Below, one piece after another: positions 25,844 to 34,633 of a stretch of 64,000 nt of DNA. The notes under the pieces were generated by a model. The model was not told the DNA's origin and ran no database searches. It saw nothing but the letters and a program-made list of their open reading frames with translations. Position 1 is the stretch's first letter. Every line of letters begins with the position of its first letter. The position numbers and the translations under genes are program-made. The stretch comes from Frankia casuarinae (GTDB lineage: Bacteria; Actinomycetota; Actinomycetes; Frankiales; Frankiaceae), in contig NC_007777.1 in the NCBI RefSeq assembly GCF_000013345.1, positions 2,356,001 to 2,420,000 of the forward strand, read 5' to 3'.

Positions 25844-28800
25844 TTACGTGGTGGTGTGGCGGGGGTGGGCGGCTTCGTGTTCGTAGGTCTGCCAGCGCCC
25901 GAGGATGTCGCGTTGGGCGAGTGCCGCGAGCTCGTCGGCTTCGTCGGGGTTGACGGTGTTGAGGAGGGTGAACCGGGATTCGGTGGCGGCGAACTCGCTG
26001 AAGGGGATGGACGGTGCCCGCGAGTCGAGGGAGAACGGCCTTTCCGCGCGGGGGTCGACCCGGTAGAGCGGCCAGTATCCCGATTTCACCGCGGCTTTCT
26101 GGTGGGCCAGGCCGTCGGTCATGGTGATGCCGTGGGCGATGCAGTGGCTGTAGGCGACAATGAGGGACGGGCCGTGCCAGCTGGCCGCCTCGTTGAAGGC
26201 TTTCACCGTGTGCTGGTCGTTGGCGCCGAGGGCGACCTGCGCGACGTACACGTCGCCGTAGGCGGCGGCGAGCAGCCCGAGGTCTTTCTTGCGGGTCCGT
26301 TTGCCGCCGCCGGCGAACTTCGCGACCGCGGCGCGCGGCGTCGACTTCGACGCCTGCCCACCGGTGTTGGAGTACACCTCGGTATCGAGGACGAGCACGT
26401 TGACATCGCGTCCCGACGCGAGCACGTGGTCGAGGCCGCCGAAGCCGATGTCGTACGCCCACCCGTCCCCACCGATGATCCACACGCTTTTGTCGACGAG
26501 GTCGTCGAGGACAGCGTCGAGGGTGGTGTCGTGGTCGACGGTGGCCAGCCGCCGGCGTAGTTCGGCCACCCGCTGGCGTTGGTCGAGGATGCCGGCCTCG
26601 GTCGACTGGTCGGCGGTGAGCAGCGCCTCGACGAGCGTGCCGCCGACCGTCGCGGTCTGTGCGCGCAGCAGTCGGCGGGCCTCGCGGGCCCGGCTGTCGA
26701 GCGCGAGGCGTATCCCGAGCCCGAACTCGGCGTTGTCCTCGAACAGCGAGTTCGCCCAGGCCGGGCCGCGGCCGTCGGTGCCCGCCGACCAGGGTGTGGT
26801 CGGCAGGTTGCCGCCGTAGATGGACGAGCATCCCGTGGCGTTGGCGACGATGATGCGGTCACCGAACAGCTGCGTGAGCAGTTTGAGGTAGGGCGACTCC
26901 CCGCAGCCGGCGCAGGCGCCGGAGAACTCGAACAGCGGCTCCCGTAGCTGCGAGCCGCGGACCGTGTCCGGTGGGGCGAGCGCCGGTGGGACCGCCGGCA
27001 GCGTTTCGCGGAACGCCCATCCGGCACGTTCCTCCTCGAAGCGGGGTGCGGCGTCGACCATGTCCAGGGCGCGATGGCCCTCGATCTCCCGGCTCTTCGC
27101 CGGGCAGGCCTCGACGCAGATGCCGCAGCCGGTGCAGTCGTCCGGTGCCACCTGCACCGCGAGCCGGAACGCCGCGAGGGTGCGGTCCTTCGGCTTTTTG
27201 TGCCGGAACGACGCCGGCGCGTCGGCGAGCCGCGCCGGGTCGAACAACGTCATCCGGATGGCGGCGTGCGGGCAGGAAATCGCGCACTTGCCGCAGTCGA
27301 TGCACAGGTCCGCATCCCACACCGGAAGCTCGCGGGTCAGGCCGCGTTTCTCGTACCGGGCCGTCCCGACGGGGAAGGTGCCGTCAGCCGGTAGTGCGCT
27401 GACGGGAAGCAGGTTCCCCTCCCCTGCCATGATCCGCGCCGTCACCTGCCGGACGAATGCGGGCGCCTCGCCGAGCAGCTGCCGGCGCGCCTGGCCCGTG
27501 ACCACACGAGCCTGCAGGTCGACCTCGTGCAGGGCGTCGAGCGCGGCATCGATGGCGGCGAAGTTACGCTGCAGCACGGCGTCACCGCGTTTGCCGCGGG
27601 CGGCGCGGACCCCGTCCTTGACCGCCGCGATCGCCTCGTCGCGGTCCAGCAGACCGGACAGCGCCAGGAAACAGGTCTGCAGCACCGGGCTTACGATCCC
27701 GGGCATGCCGGCCTGCTTCGCCACCCGGTCGGCGTCGACGACGAACAGGCGCGCATCCCGGTCGAGCAGGTGCCGCTGCGCGTCGGCCGGCAGATGCTCC
27801 CACACCTTCTCCGGCGCATGCGGGCTGTTGAGCAGCACGGTGGCACCCGGCGCGGCCACGGCGAGCACGTCCACCCGTTCCAGCAGCGAGGACTGATGAC
27901 AGCCCACGTACTGGGCGTTCTGGATAAGCCACGGGGAGTCGACCGGTCGTGGCGACAGCCGCAGATGCGAGACCGTCATCGACCCCGACTTCTTGGAGTC
28001 GAACACGAAGTACGCCTGCGCGTGCAGCGGCGTGCGAGCTGCGACGATACCGGCCGTTGCCCGCGTGGCACCCACCGTGCCGTCGCTACCGAGCCCGTAG
28101 AACACCGCCCGCAGCACGTCATCCGGCTCCGGGACACGGTCGTCGTCCACCTCGAGCGACAGGTCCGTGACGTCGTCGCGGATACCCACCGTCACCTCCC
28201 GGCGCGGCGCCGCGCCGGCCAGCTCGTCGAACACCGCCGCCGCCATCGCCGGGGTGAACTCCTTCGACGCCAACCCGTAACGGACACCGATCACCCGCGG
28301 CATCCGCTCGGGCCGTTCCGCGAACGCGGCGACGACATCCAGCCGCAACGGCTCACCCGACGCGCCCGGCTCCTTCGTCCGGTCCAGGACCGCGACCGAC
28401 CGCACCGTCGAGGGCAGGCACGCGAGCAACGCCCGGCCGTCGAAGGGACGGAACAAACGAACCTGGACGAACCCGACCCGCTCGCCTCGCTCGACCAGCC
28501 GGGTGACCGCCTCCCGCACCGCCGACCGACCCGACCCCATGACGACCACAACCCGCTCGGCCTCGGGATGACCCTGATACTCAAACAGACGGTAGGCCCG
28601 GCCCGTCGCCGCGGCCAGCCGGTCCATCACCCCCTGCACAATCCCGGGAACCGCGGCGTAGAACGTGTTCGACGCCTCCCGGGCCTGGAAGAACGTGTCG
28701 GGATCCTGGGTGGTGCCCCGGATCACCGGACGGTCGGGGGACAACGCCCGGCGGCGATGGGCATCGATATGCCCGGCAGCCAGCAGACCACCCAGCGTGC

Positions 28801-29359
28801 CGTCGTCGAGCAACGCCACCTCGTTCAGCTCGTGCGACGTGCGGAAACCGTCGAAGAAGTGCAGGAACGGTACCCGCGACTCGAGCGTTGCCGCATGCGC
28901 CACCGCGGCCAGGTCATGCGCCTCCTGCGGCGACGCCGAACACAGCATGGCGAAACCGGTCGACCTCGCCGCCATCACATCACTGTGATCACCAAAGATC
29001 GACAGTGCGTGCGTGGCCACGGTCCGGGCCGCGACGTGAAGAACCATCGGCGTGAGCTCGCCGGCGATCTTGAACATGTTGGGCAGCATCAGCAGGAGAC
29101 CCTGCGAGGCGGTGAACGTCGTCGACAGCGCACCCGCCTGCAACGCCCCGTGCACAGTGCCGGCGGCACCACCCTCACTCTGCAGCTGGACGACCTCGGG
29201 CACCGCACCCCACAGGTTCGGGCGGCCCTTCGCCGCCCACGCATCGGCCAGCTCCCCCATAGCCGACGCCGGGGTGATCGGATAGATCGCGATCACCTCG
29301 CTCGCCAGGTAGGCCACCAACGCGGCGGCCTCGTTCCCATCGATCGTCTTCTGACCCAT
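25844..29359 (-). CDS. nifJ: Pyruvate:ferredoxin/flavodoxin oxidoreductase, single-chain
   Basis: This large enzyme of about 1171 aa converts pyruvate and CoA to acetyl-CoA and CO2 while reducing ferredoxin or flavodoxin. Domains run in the canonical order: POR N-terminal TPP domain (AIYPITPASAMGELADAW near residue 25), CoA-binding domain II, gamma domain, two 4Fe-4S clusters (CIDCGKCAISCP near 685; CTGCGICVEACP near 738), then the TPP/Mg and third-cluster part (CAGCGESPY near 811; GDGWAYDIGFGGLDH near 960). The homology begins at MGQKTIDGNEAAAL, so I use ATG 29359; the frame opens at 29431. In diazotrophs NifJ feeds electrons to nitrogenase; no nif genes are in this window. Confidence 0.95.
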   Translation of the reverse strand: MGQKTIDGNEAAALVAYLASEVIAIYPITPASAMGELADAWAAKGRPNLWGAVPEVVQLQSEGGAAGTVHGALQAGALSTTFTASQGLLLMLPNMFKIAGELTPMVLHVAARTVATHALSIFGDHSDVMAARSTGFAMLCSASPQEAHDLAAVAHAATLESRVPFLHFFDGFRTSHELNEVALLDDGTLGGLLAAGHIDAHRRRALSPDRPVIRGTTQDPDTFFQAREASNTFYAAVPGIVQGVMDRLAAATGRAYRLFEYQGHPEAERVVVVMGSGRSAVREAVTRLVERGERVGFVQVRLFRPFDGRALLACLPSTVRSVAVLDRTKEPGASGEPLRLDVVAAFAERPERMPRVIGVRYGLASKEFTPAMAAAVFDELAGAAPRREVTVGIRDDVTDLSLEVDDDRVPEPDDVLRAVFYGLGSDGTVGATRATAGIVAARTPLHAQAYFVFDSKKSGSMTVSHLRLSPRPVDSPWLIQNAQYVGCHQSSLLERVDVLAVAAPGATVLLNSPHAPEKVWEHLPADAQRHLLDRDARLFVVDADRVAKQAGMPGIVSPVLQTCFLALSGLLDRDEAIAAVKDGVRAARGKRGDAVLQRNFAAIDAALDALHEVDLQARVVTGQARRQLLGEAPAFVRQVTARIMAGEGNLLPVSALPADGTFPVGTARYEKRGLTRELPVWDADLCIDCGKCAISCPHAAIRMTLFDPARLADAPASFRHKKPKDRTLAAFRLAVQVAPDDCTGCGICVEACPAKSREIEGHRALDMVDAAPRFEEERAGWAFRETLPAVPPALAPPDTVRGSQLREPLFEFSGACAGCGESPYLKLLTQLFGDRIIVANATGCSSIYGGNLPTTPWSAGTDGRGPAWANSLFEDNAEFGLGIRLALDSRAREARRLLRAQTATVGGTLVEALLTADQSTEAGILDQRQRVAELRRRLATVDHDTTLDAVLDDLVDKSVWIIGGDGWAYDIGFGGLDHVLASGRDVNVLVLDTEVYSNTGGQASKSTPRAAVAKFAGGGKRTRKKDLGLLAAAYGDVYVAQVALGANDQHTVKAFNEAASWHGPSLIVAYSHCIAHGITMTDGLAHQKAAVKSGYWPLYRVDPRAERPFSLDSRAPSIPFSEFAATESRFTLLNTVNPDEADELAALAQRDILGRWQTYEHEAAHPRHTTT

Positions 29360-29577
29360 ACATCCCAGACTCAGGCGTCCGGAGGCGGATCGAGGAGGGA
29401 CTTCCTTCCCGTCCCCGAAGGCGGAAGTCACCAGTATCCGACTCCCGACGACGTTACCGATCCAGAAACAGCCGTAGTCTGCTGGTGAACCGGACGCGGA
29501 AGCATTGCGGGTCCGGCCGAGGAGACACGACGTCCCTCCGCCGCCGGGCGGAGCGCGCGACCGGGAGCGAGGATGCG

Positions 29578-30546
29578 GTGAAGGCCGTGGCGATCGCCAG
29601 CTACAAGGGCGGGGTAGGCAAGACCACGCTCACCGCAAACATCGGCGCCGCGATCGCCCGGCTGGGGAGACGGGTACTGATGATCGACCTGGACCCGCAG
29701 GCGAACCTGACCTTCTCCTTTTACCGACCCGAGACCTGGCGGACGGACCTCGCCGACCACCGGAGAACCGTCAAGGCGTGGTTCGAGTCGTGGCGGCCGG
29801 AGACCACCCCACCGCCCCTCGCGGGGTACGTGACCACACCATCGGTCGTCAACGCCGCCGTCGCCGCGGGCGGCGGCACGTTGGACCTGCTCGCGTCGCA
29901 CCTCTCACTCGGCGACATCGAGATGGACCTCACCGCCAGGCTGGGCGGGGCGCGGGCCCACCGGTCCACCAGGTACTACTTCGACGTCTACCAGCGGCTG
30001 GCCACCGGGCTGGCGTCCTTCTCCACGTACGACTACGACCTTGTGCTCATCGACTGCCCGCCGAACTTCGGAGTCATCACCCGGGCCGCGATCGCAGCCT
30101 GCGACCACCTGCTCATCCCGGCCCGGCCGGACAACCTGTCGACGCTGGGCATCGAACATCTGATGAGCAGACTGGGCCGGTTCGTCTGGGAGTACAACAG
30201 GGTCGCGGGGTTGCAGTCCGGGATGCATCCGGCCGTGAAACGACTCGAACCGCGGGTGCTCGGTGTTGTTCTCATGATGGTCCAGTACTACGGCGGTCGG
30301 CCGACCAGCTTCCTGCGGCCCTACATCCACCAGGCATCTGGTCTCGGACTCCCGGTGTTCGAGTCGATGCTCCGCGTGAGTAACCGGAGCTTCGCTGGAG
30401 CGGCTGGAACCCAACTGCCGGCGGTGCTGTCCGCGGATCTCCCGCCCGAGGTGGCCCGGGAGCTGATCAGCCTGGTCGAGGAGTTCCTCCGACGGGTCGG
30501 GGCGGCCAGCCGCATGGCGGGCCCGTCGCATAGGCCCGTCGCGTAG
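29578..30546 (+). CDS. ParA/MinD-like P-loop ATPase
   Basis: This 322-aa cytoplasmic ATPase has the deviant Walker A KGGVGKTT at residues 10-17, VLMIDLDPQANLTF as the A' motif and DYDLVLIDCPPNFG as Walker B. ParA relatives position plasmids, chromosomes or protein complexes. No parB gene or parS-like site is seen alongside, so it is an orphan. GTG 29578 starts right at the conserved first strand; an in-frame GTG at 29485 would add 31 Arg-rich residues. It is divergent from nifJ. Confidence 0.85.
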   Translation: MKAVAIASYKGGVGKTTLTANIGAAIARLGRRVLMIDLDPQANLTFSFYRPETWRTDLADHRRTVKAWFESWRPETTPPPLAGYVTTPSVVNAAVAAGGGTLDLLASHLSLGDIEMDLTARLGGARAHRSTRYYFDVYQRLATGLASFSTYDYDLVLIDCPPNFGVITRAAIAACDHLLIPARPDNLSTLGIEHLMSRLGRFVWEYNRVAGLQSGMHPAVKRLEPRVLGVVLMMVQYYGGRPTSFLRPYIHQASGLGLPVFESMLRVSNRSFAGAAGTQLPAVLSADLPPEVARELISLVEEFLRRVGAASRMAGPSHRPVA

Positions 30547-30760
30547 GCGAGGCCCAGAGGCCCCGGCGTCCGGCCAGTCATGATCGACATCCCCCGGGGT
30601 GCACCTCAAGTAATGATCATACTGCTTCTCGTTCTCGTCGAAGCGGGCCAGAACTCGCAAGTCGGGACTTGATCGTCTGATGGTCGGGGGTAGCGACAAG
30701 CACCCCCTTGGAGCGTGTAGCATCGCAGTCGTTCGCGGGTGAGACATCCGCGAACCACCT

Positions 30761-30845
30761 GTCCGGGTGGCGGAATGGCAGACGCGCTAGCTTGAGGTGC
30801 TAGTGCCCTTTAACGGGCGTGGGGGTTCAAGTCCCCCCTCGGACA
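30761..30845 (+). tRNA. tRNA-Leu (GAG anticodon)
   Basis: This 85-nt tRNA has acceptor arms GTCCGGG and CTCGGAC, a D-loop with GGAATGGCAG, an anticodon stem CTAGC/GCTAG around loop TTGAGGT (anticodon GAG, codon CUC), a long variable arm and the T-arm GGGGGTTCAAGTCCCCC. Discriminator A is at 30845. CCA is not encoded. The long variable arm marks it as class II. Confidence 0.95.
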
Positions 30846-31256
30846 CTCTCGTTCGTACATGATCCCTTGAGGCTTGGCCTCGGCGATCACTCGGTGGGCT
30901 CCTGGTTCGTAGGTGAGTTGCAGGCCGAGTTGGGTGTAGATCTCGGCTTTATCGGCCGGGTCGGCTTCGGTGAGAACGGCGACGATGTCGCCCACGGCGG
31001 TGACCATGTCGTGGATCTCCTGTTCGGTCATGGGGGCTGCGCCGTCCGGGTCGAGGCCGGCGCGGGCGGCGTGGGCGTTGATGTGGTTCGCGGCCTGCGT
31101 CTGGGTCCAGCCGCGGGCGTGGCGATGGGCGGCGCGGGGGCGGTAGTGGTAGCGGCGGGCGAACTCGATCGCGATCTCGTCGTGACTCATCCCGACCGCG
31201 CGCATCCGCGCCCGCAACTCGTCCTGCTCTACCCGCTGGCTTGGCTTGGCCGTCAC
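30810..31256 (-). pseudogene. XRE-like N-terminus fused to serine-integrase C-terminus, reading into tRNA-Leu
   Basis: The first 75 residues (ARMRAVGMSHDEIAIEFARR, then RPRAAHRHARGWTQTQAANH) match the N-terminus of actinobacterial XRE/TPR regulators. From about MTEQEIHDM the protein matches the C-terminal tail of large serine recombinases (VLTEADPADKAEIYTQLGLQ, then CPRGDLNPHA). That last motif is the translation of the tRNA 3' half on the opposite strand. Neither protein is complete, so this is a recombination chimera. It marks the end of an element that integrated at the tRNA gene. Confidence 0.75.
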
Positions 31257-31388
31257 GACGGGCTAGATCCCCTCGGAAATCCGGTGGTCGATCTTCCGGT
31301 GGTTCCTGACTGGAACCATTCTCACGGTAGTCCTTCTGTCACGGACCGAGCGGTACGGGATGACGTCGGTCCTCGGCCGACCTGTTGT

Positions 31389-32540
31389 TCAGCTTGTCGC
31401 TGTTGTGCACTCGCAGTGCCTGGCGTGGCGTCCGAGACATCCACGTAGCTGATCTTCGGCGAACTTCACCGTCTCCATCAAATCGCCGTACAGCGATTCC
31501 GGGATGCTTCCGGCATCGAGCCCGGCGGCGCGGAAGACATCGGCCAGGGTTTGGCGCTGCGTCGTCGTCATCGACTCCCGGAGGCGGTGCGCGAGCGTGT
31601 CGCGGGCCGTGTACGCGTCCTTGAACGTACCTGCGATCAGCGCCCGGCGTAGTACGTCGATGCGCGGATGGTCGTGGCCGTCGGCGAGGTCGAGCGCGAT
31701 CATGCCTGCTCGGGCACGGAAGACCATGGTCGAGAGGTCGGGCTGCCGCATCAGGGTGAGCGCGGTGGCGAGGAGCGGGGCGATCTGCGGGCCGGTGTCG
31801 GCGCCAGCCTGTCGCAGACAGTGCACCCGCAGGATTGTTTGGATCGCCTGTTCCCACGGTTCGGGGGTGGCGCTCTGGTCGACCAGCGCTGCTGCCTGCT
31901 CGGTGTGCCCGGCCTGGGCGAGTGCCAGGACGGTCGCCTGTCGGCCGTCGAGCAGTCGGCGGCCGACTCCGCGGTGGGCCGCGGCTTGTTCGGCGGCTTC
32001 GTGCCAGCGCCCGGCCCGTGCCAGTGCCCGGACTCCGTCCGCCAGGAGCGCCGTCCAGGTCAGGGTGCGCATGGTCCGATGGTCGTCGGAGGCGCAGGTG
32101 ACGTTGTGGAGACTGACGGACCGTCCGTCGATCAGTGCGCTGGTCTGCGTGCGCGCGGCCTCGTGCAGGGCCTGGAGGATCGCGTGAGCGCGGTTGCCGT
32201 CACCATCGCGGATCAGTTGGCGCGGGAGGTTGAGCACCGGTTGGAGGGCGAGTTCGGCGGCTGAGGCGGGCAGGGGCCGCGCCTGATCGAACAGCGTGTG
32301 TTGGCGCCAGCACAGGTCTTGGGCGAGGTCTGGTTGTCCGCAGTCGGAGGCGATCAGCGCCGCCTTGTTGCAGACTTCGGCCGCTCGGAGGAGCGGGAGA
32401 CCGTCCGATGTCCGTGCGGCCAGGTCGTGCAGCTGTCTGACTCGGTCTTCGAGGGGGAGGCCGGGTGGTCGGGGGCGTTGGACCAGCGGGAACCAGGCGA
32501 GCAGGTTCTCGTCGGCCGGGTCTGTTCCGACGTTCGTCAT
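31389..32540 (-). CDS. TPR-like protein of the FxLD lanthipeptide cluster
   Basis: This 383-aa, almost all-helical protein has repeated Ala/Leu-rich helix pairs of TPR type (AALIASDCGQPDLAQDLCW; LADGVRALARAGRWHEAAEQ; ALAQAGHTEQAAALVDQ). It resembles the C-terminal parts of XRE/TPR regulators but has no helix-turn-helix. Its ATG overlaps the stop of the preceding SpaB_C-like gene (ATGA), so it is the last gene of the lanthipeptide operon. A scaffolding or regulatory role is inferred. Confidence 0.6.
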   Translation of the reverse strand: MTNVGTDPADENLLAWFPLVQRPRPPGLPLEDRVRQLHDLAARTSDGLPLLRAAEVCNKAALIASDCGQPDLAQDLCWRQHTLFDQARPLPASAAELALQPVLNLPRQLIRDGDGNRAHAILQALHEAARTQTSALIDGRSVSLHNVTCASDDHRTMRTLTWTALLADGVRALARAGRWHEAAEQAAAHRGVGRRLLDGRQATVLALAQAGHTEQAAALVDQSATPEPWEQAIQTILRVHCLRQAGADTGPQIAPLLATALTLMRQPDLSTMVFRARAGMIALDLADGHDHPRIDVLRRALIAGTFKDAYTARDTLAHRLRESMTTTQRQTLADVFRAAGLDAGSIPESLYGDLMETVKFAEDQLRGCLGRHARHCECTTATS

Positions 32541-33382
32541 GCCGGTTCCCGATCGTGCGGCTGGTGATCGGAGGCGGGGTCGTGCCCGAACACGACGGTC
32601 TTGGCGGTGTGCGCGAGGACGGCTTGCGCCGTGTGGGGAAGGCCGTGCCGGTTCCAGGCGAAGATGATGTGGTGGGCGAGGACGGCGCGTAGGCCGCGGC
32701 GTAGCCGGCCGTCGGTGGCCAGGGCGGCCAGTTCGGTGCCGGCGGCGGCGAAGTCGCTGGTCCAATCGGTGAAGGCCGGCGGCAGGGTGTCCTTGGCCAG
32801 GCTGTCGGTGTCGATGCTCATCAGGCGCCGCAGGCCGTCACGCAGGGTGCGGAGCCTGTCGTCGGGGGTGCGCTCAGGTGGTTGCCGGTGCTCGGCGACT
32901 CGCGCCCACACGTCTCCTTCCTCGTACCAGTCGAGCCCGGCGGCGCGTAGCAGGTGCGAGCACAGCAGGACCGACAGTTCACGGCGGCGCCGGTCGGCCG
33001 GTTTGTGGCTGGTGCTGTTCAGGTAGGTGAGCAGGTGTCGGCTGTCGAGGTGGAAGAGCCGGTGGGCGGTGTCCATGCCTTCGGCGCCGCCGAAGGCATG
33101 GCTTTCTGGTTCGTAGAGGGTGGACGTGGCGTCCTCGATGCGGCGTGTCTCCCGGAGATCGGCGAGACGGGTGTGGATGTACGCCTTGGCCTCTCCTGTC
33201 GTCTGGCGGGGCAGGTAGCGGATGCGCCAGCAGGGCGCCTTGCGTACGAAGAACCAGGAGGTGATGAGCCCGTCGGTCTCGGCGGTGTCCAGCAGAGGGG
33301 CGAGGTGGTCCACGGCGGTGCCCTCGGCGTTCGCCCAGTCGGGGAAGGTGACGTTGACCTGGTGCCAGGTGCGGGTGTCCAT
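32537..33382 (-). CDS. Thiopeptide-type bacteriocin biosynthesis protein (stand-alone SpaB_C/elimination domain)
   Basis: This 281-aa protein matches the SpaB_C domain: it opens WHQVNVTFPDWANAEGTAVD, then GLITSWFFVRKAPCWRIRYL and a C-terminal AHHIIFAWNRHGLPHTAQA. In split LanB systems this domain removes glutamate from glutamylated Ser/Thr to give dehydroamino acids. Here the upstream LanB already carries its own C-terminal domain of this family, so this is an additional copy. It lies 12 bp downstream of lanC and overlaps the TPR gene. Confidence 0.85.
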   Translation of the reverse strand: MDTRTWHQVNVTFPDWANAEGTAVDHLAPLLDTAETDGLITSWFFVRKAPCWRIRYLPRQTTGEAKAYIHTRLADLRETRRIEDATSTLYEPESHAFGGAEGMDTAHRLFHLDSRHLLTYLNSTSHKPADRRRRELSVLLCSHLLRAAGLDWYEEGDVWARVAEHRQPPERTPDDRLRTLRDGLRRLMSIDTDSLAKDTLPPAFTDWTSDFAAAGTELAALATDGRLRRGLRAVLAHHIIFAWNRHGLPHTAQAVLAHTAKTVVFGHDPASDHQPHDREPA

Positions 33383-33394
33383 GTCGGCTCCTGA

Positions 33395-34633
33395 TCAGGC
33401 CAGCAGGAGGAAGGCGTCCCAGCCCGACGTCGGGGCGGCGCCGGTGCCGGCGGTGTGCAGGGCGAGGGCGGCGCCGGCGGCGCCGTCGAGAAGTTCGGGG
33501 TCGCGCACGGTTGTGCCCATCTGTGCGATCAGCCTGGCTGACAGGCCGGGGAGTTCGGCGGTGAGCTGGGGATGGTGGGAGTCGGCCGCCATGCGCCAGG
33601 CGGACTGGAGTAGCCCGGCGGTGCCGTGACACAGGCCGATCTCGGTGAGCTGGTCGAGTTGCGCCTCATCGCGAAGTGCCGCGAGGAGCGCGTTCTCGGC
33701 GGCTTGCTGGCGTGCGGTGTCGCGCAGGGCCATGCCGGCGAGCTGTTGGGCGCGGGCGGTGCCGCTGACGCCGTAACACCAGGAGGGGCGGGGCCGCAGG
33801 GTTGCGGCGACCTTGCCTTCACGGACCTGGCGGAGGGTGATGAATCCGGGCCACCAGGGGCCGGTGTCGCCGTGCTGGCACCAGCGGTCGGTCCAGGCGC
33901 AGATCCGTGCGATCGCGTCGTCGGCGCCACGGACCGGCAGGCCGCGCAGGTGGGCCAGGGCAAGCAGGGCGAGGACGGCGCTGATGCCGTGCGCGAGGCC
34001 GACGTTGCCGTGTCCTTGGGGGAATTCGGGGCTGGGTTCGCCGTTGGGTGCAGAGTCCGTCCACCAGGGTGGGAGGTCGTCTCTTCCGGCCAGTGGTTCG
34101 GTCAGTCTGACCAGGTACGACAGCAGTTCGCCGGTGATCGGGTGATCGGGGTGGCGGCGCAGGTGGTAGACGCCGAGTCCGGTCAGGCCCCGGATCAGGT
34201 CGAACTCCTTCATCGCGGGCCGCCGGCTCTGTTCGATGCGTGTGTGGGCCGCGGCGAGTCGGGTGCGGGTCATGGCGACGACGGCCTGATCCAGATGGGC
34301 GAGGGCACGGTGGTACCGGCCTGATGGTCCGGCTGCGGTGTGCAGGGTGAAGGCCAGGGCCGGAGCGCCCAGGTACAGGCCCGCGTTGGCCGCCGCGGTC
34401 AGGGCGTCGGACGCGGCGGCGGACAGCCAGGCGTGCACGGTGCTCCAGTCGCCGTACCCGGAGCGGGCACGTTCGATGTGCAGCAGGGCGATGCCCGCCG
34501 CGCCGCCGGCGAGCGACTGCGGCCACGCCCTTCCCCCGGTCGGTCGGTGGGCGGCCCAGGCGGTGTGCGGGTCGGCTAGTGCTTCGGCAACAGTGTTCGC
34601 GGCGGCGAGCGCGTCCGGATCGGAGCTGGTCAT
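33395..34633 (-). CDS. lanC: Lanthionine synthetase C-like cyclase
   Basis: This 412-aa LanC-family alpha,alpha-barrel protein is the zinc enzyme that adds Cys thiols to dehydrated Ser/Thr to make (methyl)lanthionine. The zinc ligands are visible: WCYGVSG near residue 283 (Cys) and GLCHGTAG near 331 (Cys-His), with the repeat-type GLAHGISAVLALLAL before them. Its ATG overlaps the stop of the dehydratase gene by 4 nt, so dehydratase and cyclase are translationally coupled. Confidence 0.9.
   Translation of the reverse strand: MTSSDPDALAAANTVAEALADPHTAWAAHRPTGGRAWPQSLAGGAAGIALLHIERARSGYGDWSTVHAWLSAAASDALTAAANAGLYLGAPALAFTLHTAAGPSGRYHRALAHLDQAVVAMTRTRLAAAHTRIEQSRRPAMKEFDLIRGLTGLGVYHLRRHPDHPITGELLSYLVRLTEPLAGRDDLPPWWTDSAPNGEPSPEFPQGHGNVGLAHGISAVLALLALAHLRGLPVRGADDAIARICAWTDRWCQHGDTGPWWPGFITLRQVREGKVAATLRPRPSWCYGVSGTARAQQLAGMALRDTARQQAAENALLAALRDEAQLDQLTEIGLCHGTAGLLQSAWRMAADSHHPQLTAELPGLSARLIAQMGTTVRDPELLDGAAGAALALHTAGTGAAPTSGWDAFLLLA

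Noticed and set aside
27527-29488. Long plus-strand open frame opposite nifJ
   Set aside because: Composition is Arg/His/Gln-rich and it mirrors the third-position pattern of nifJ. No homology seen.
30761-30845. Second copy of the tRNA-Leu 3' end as attR within the window
   Set aside because: I looked for the T-arm and acceptor sequence further right and found no second copy by eye.
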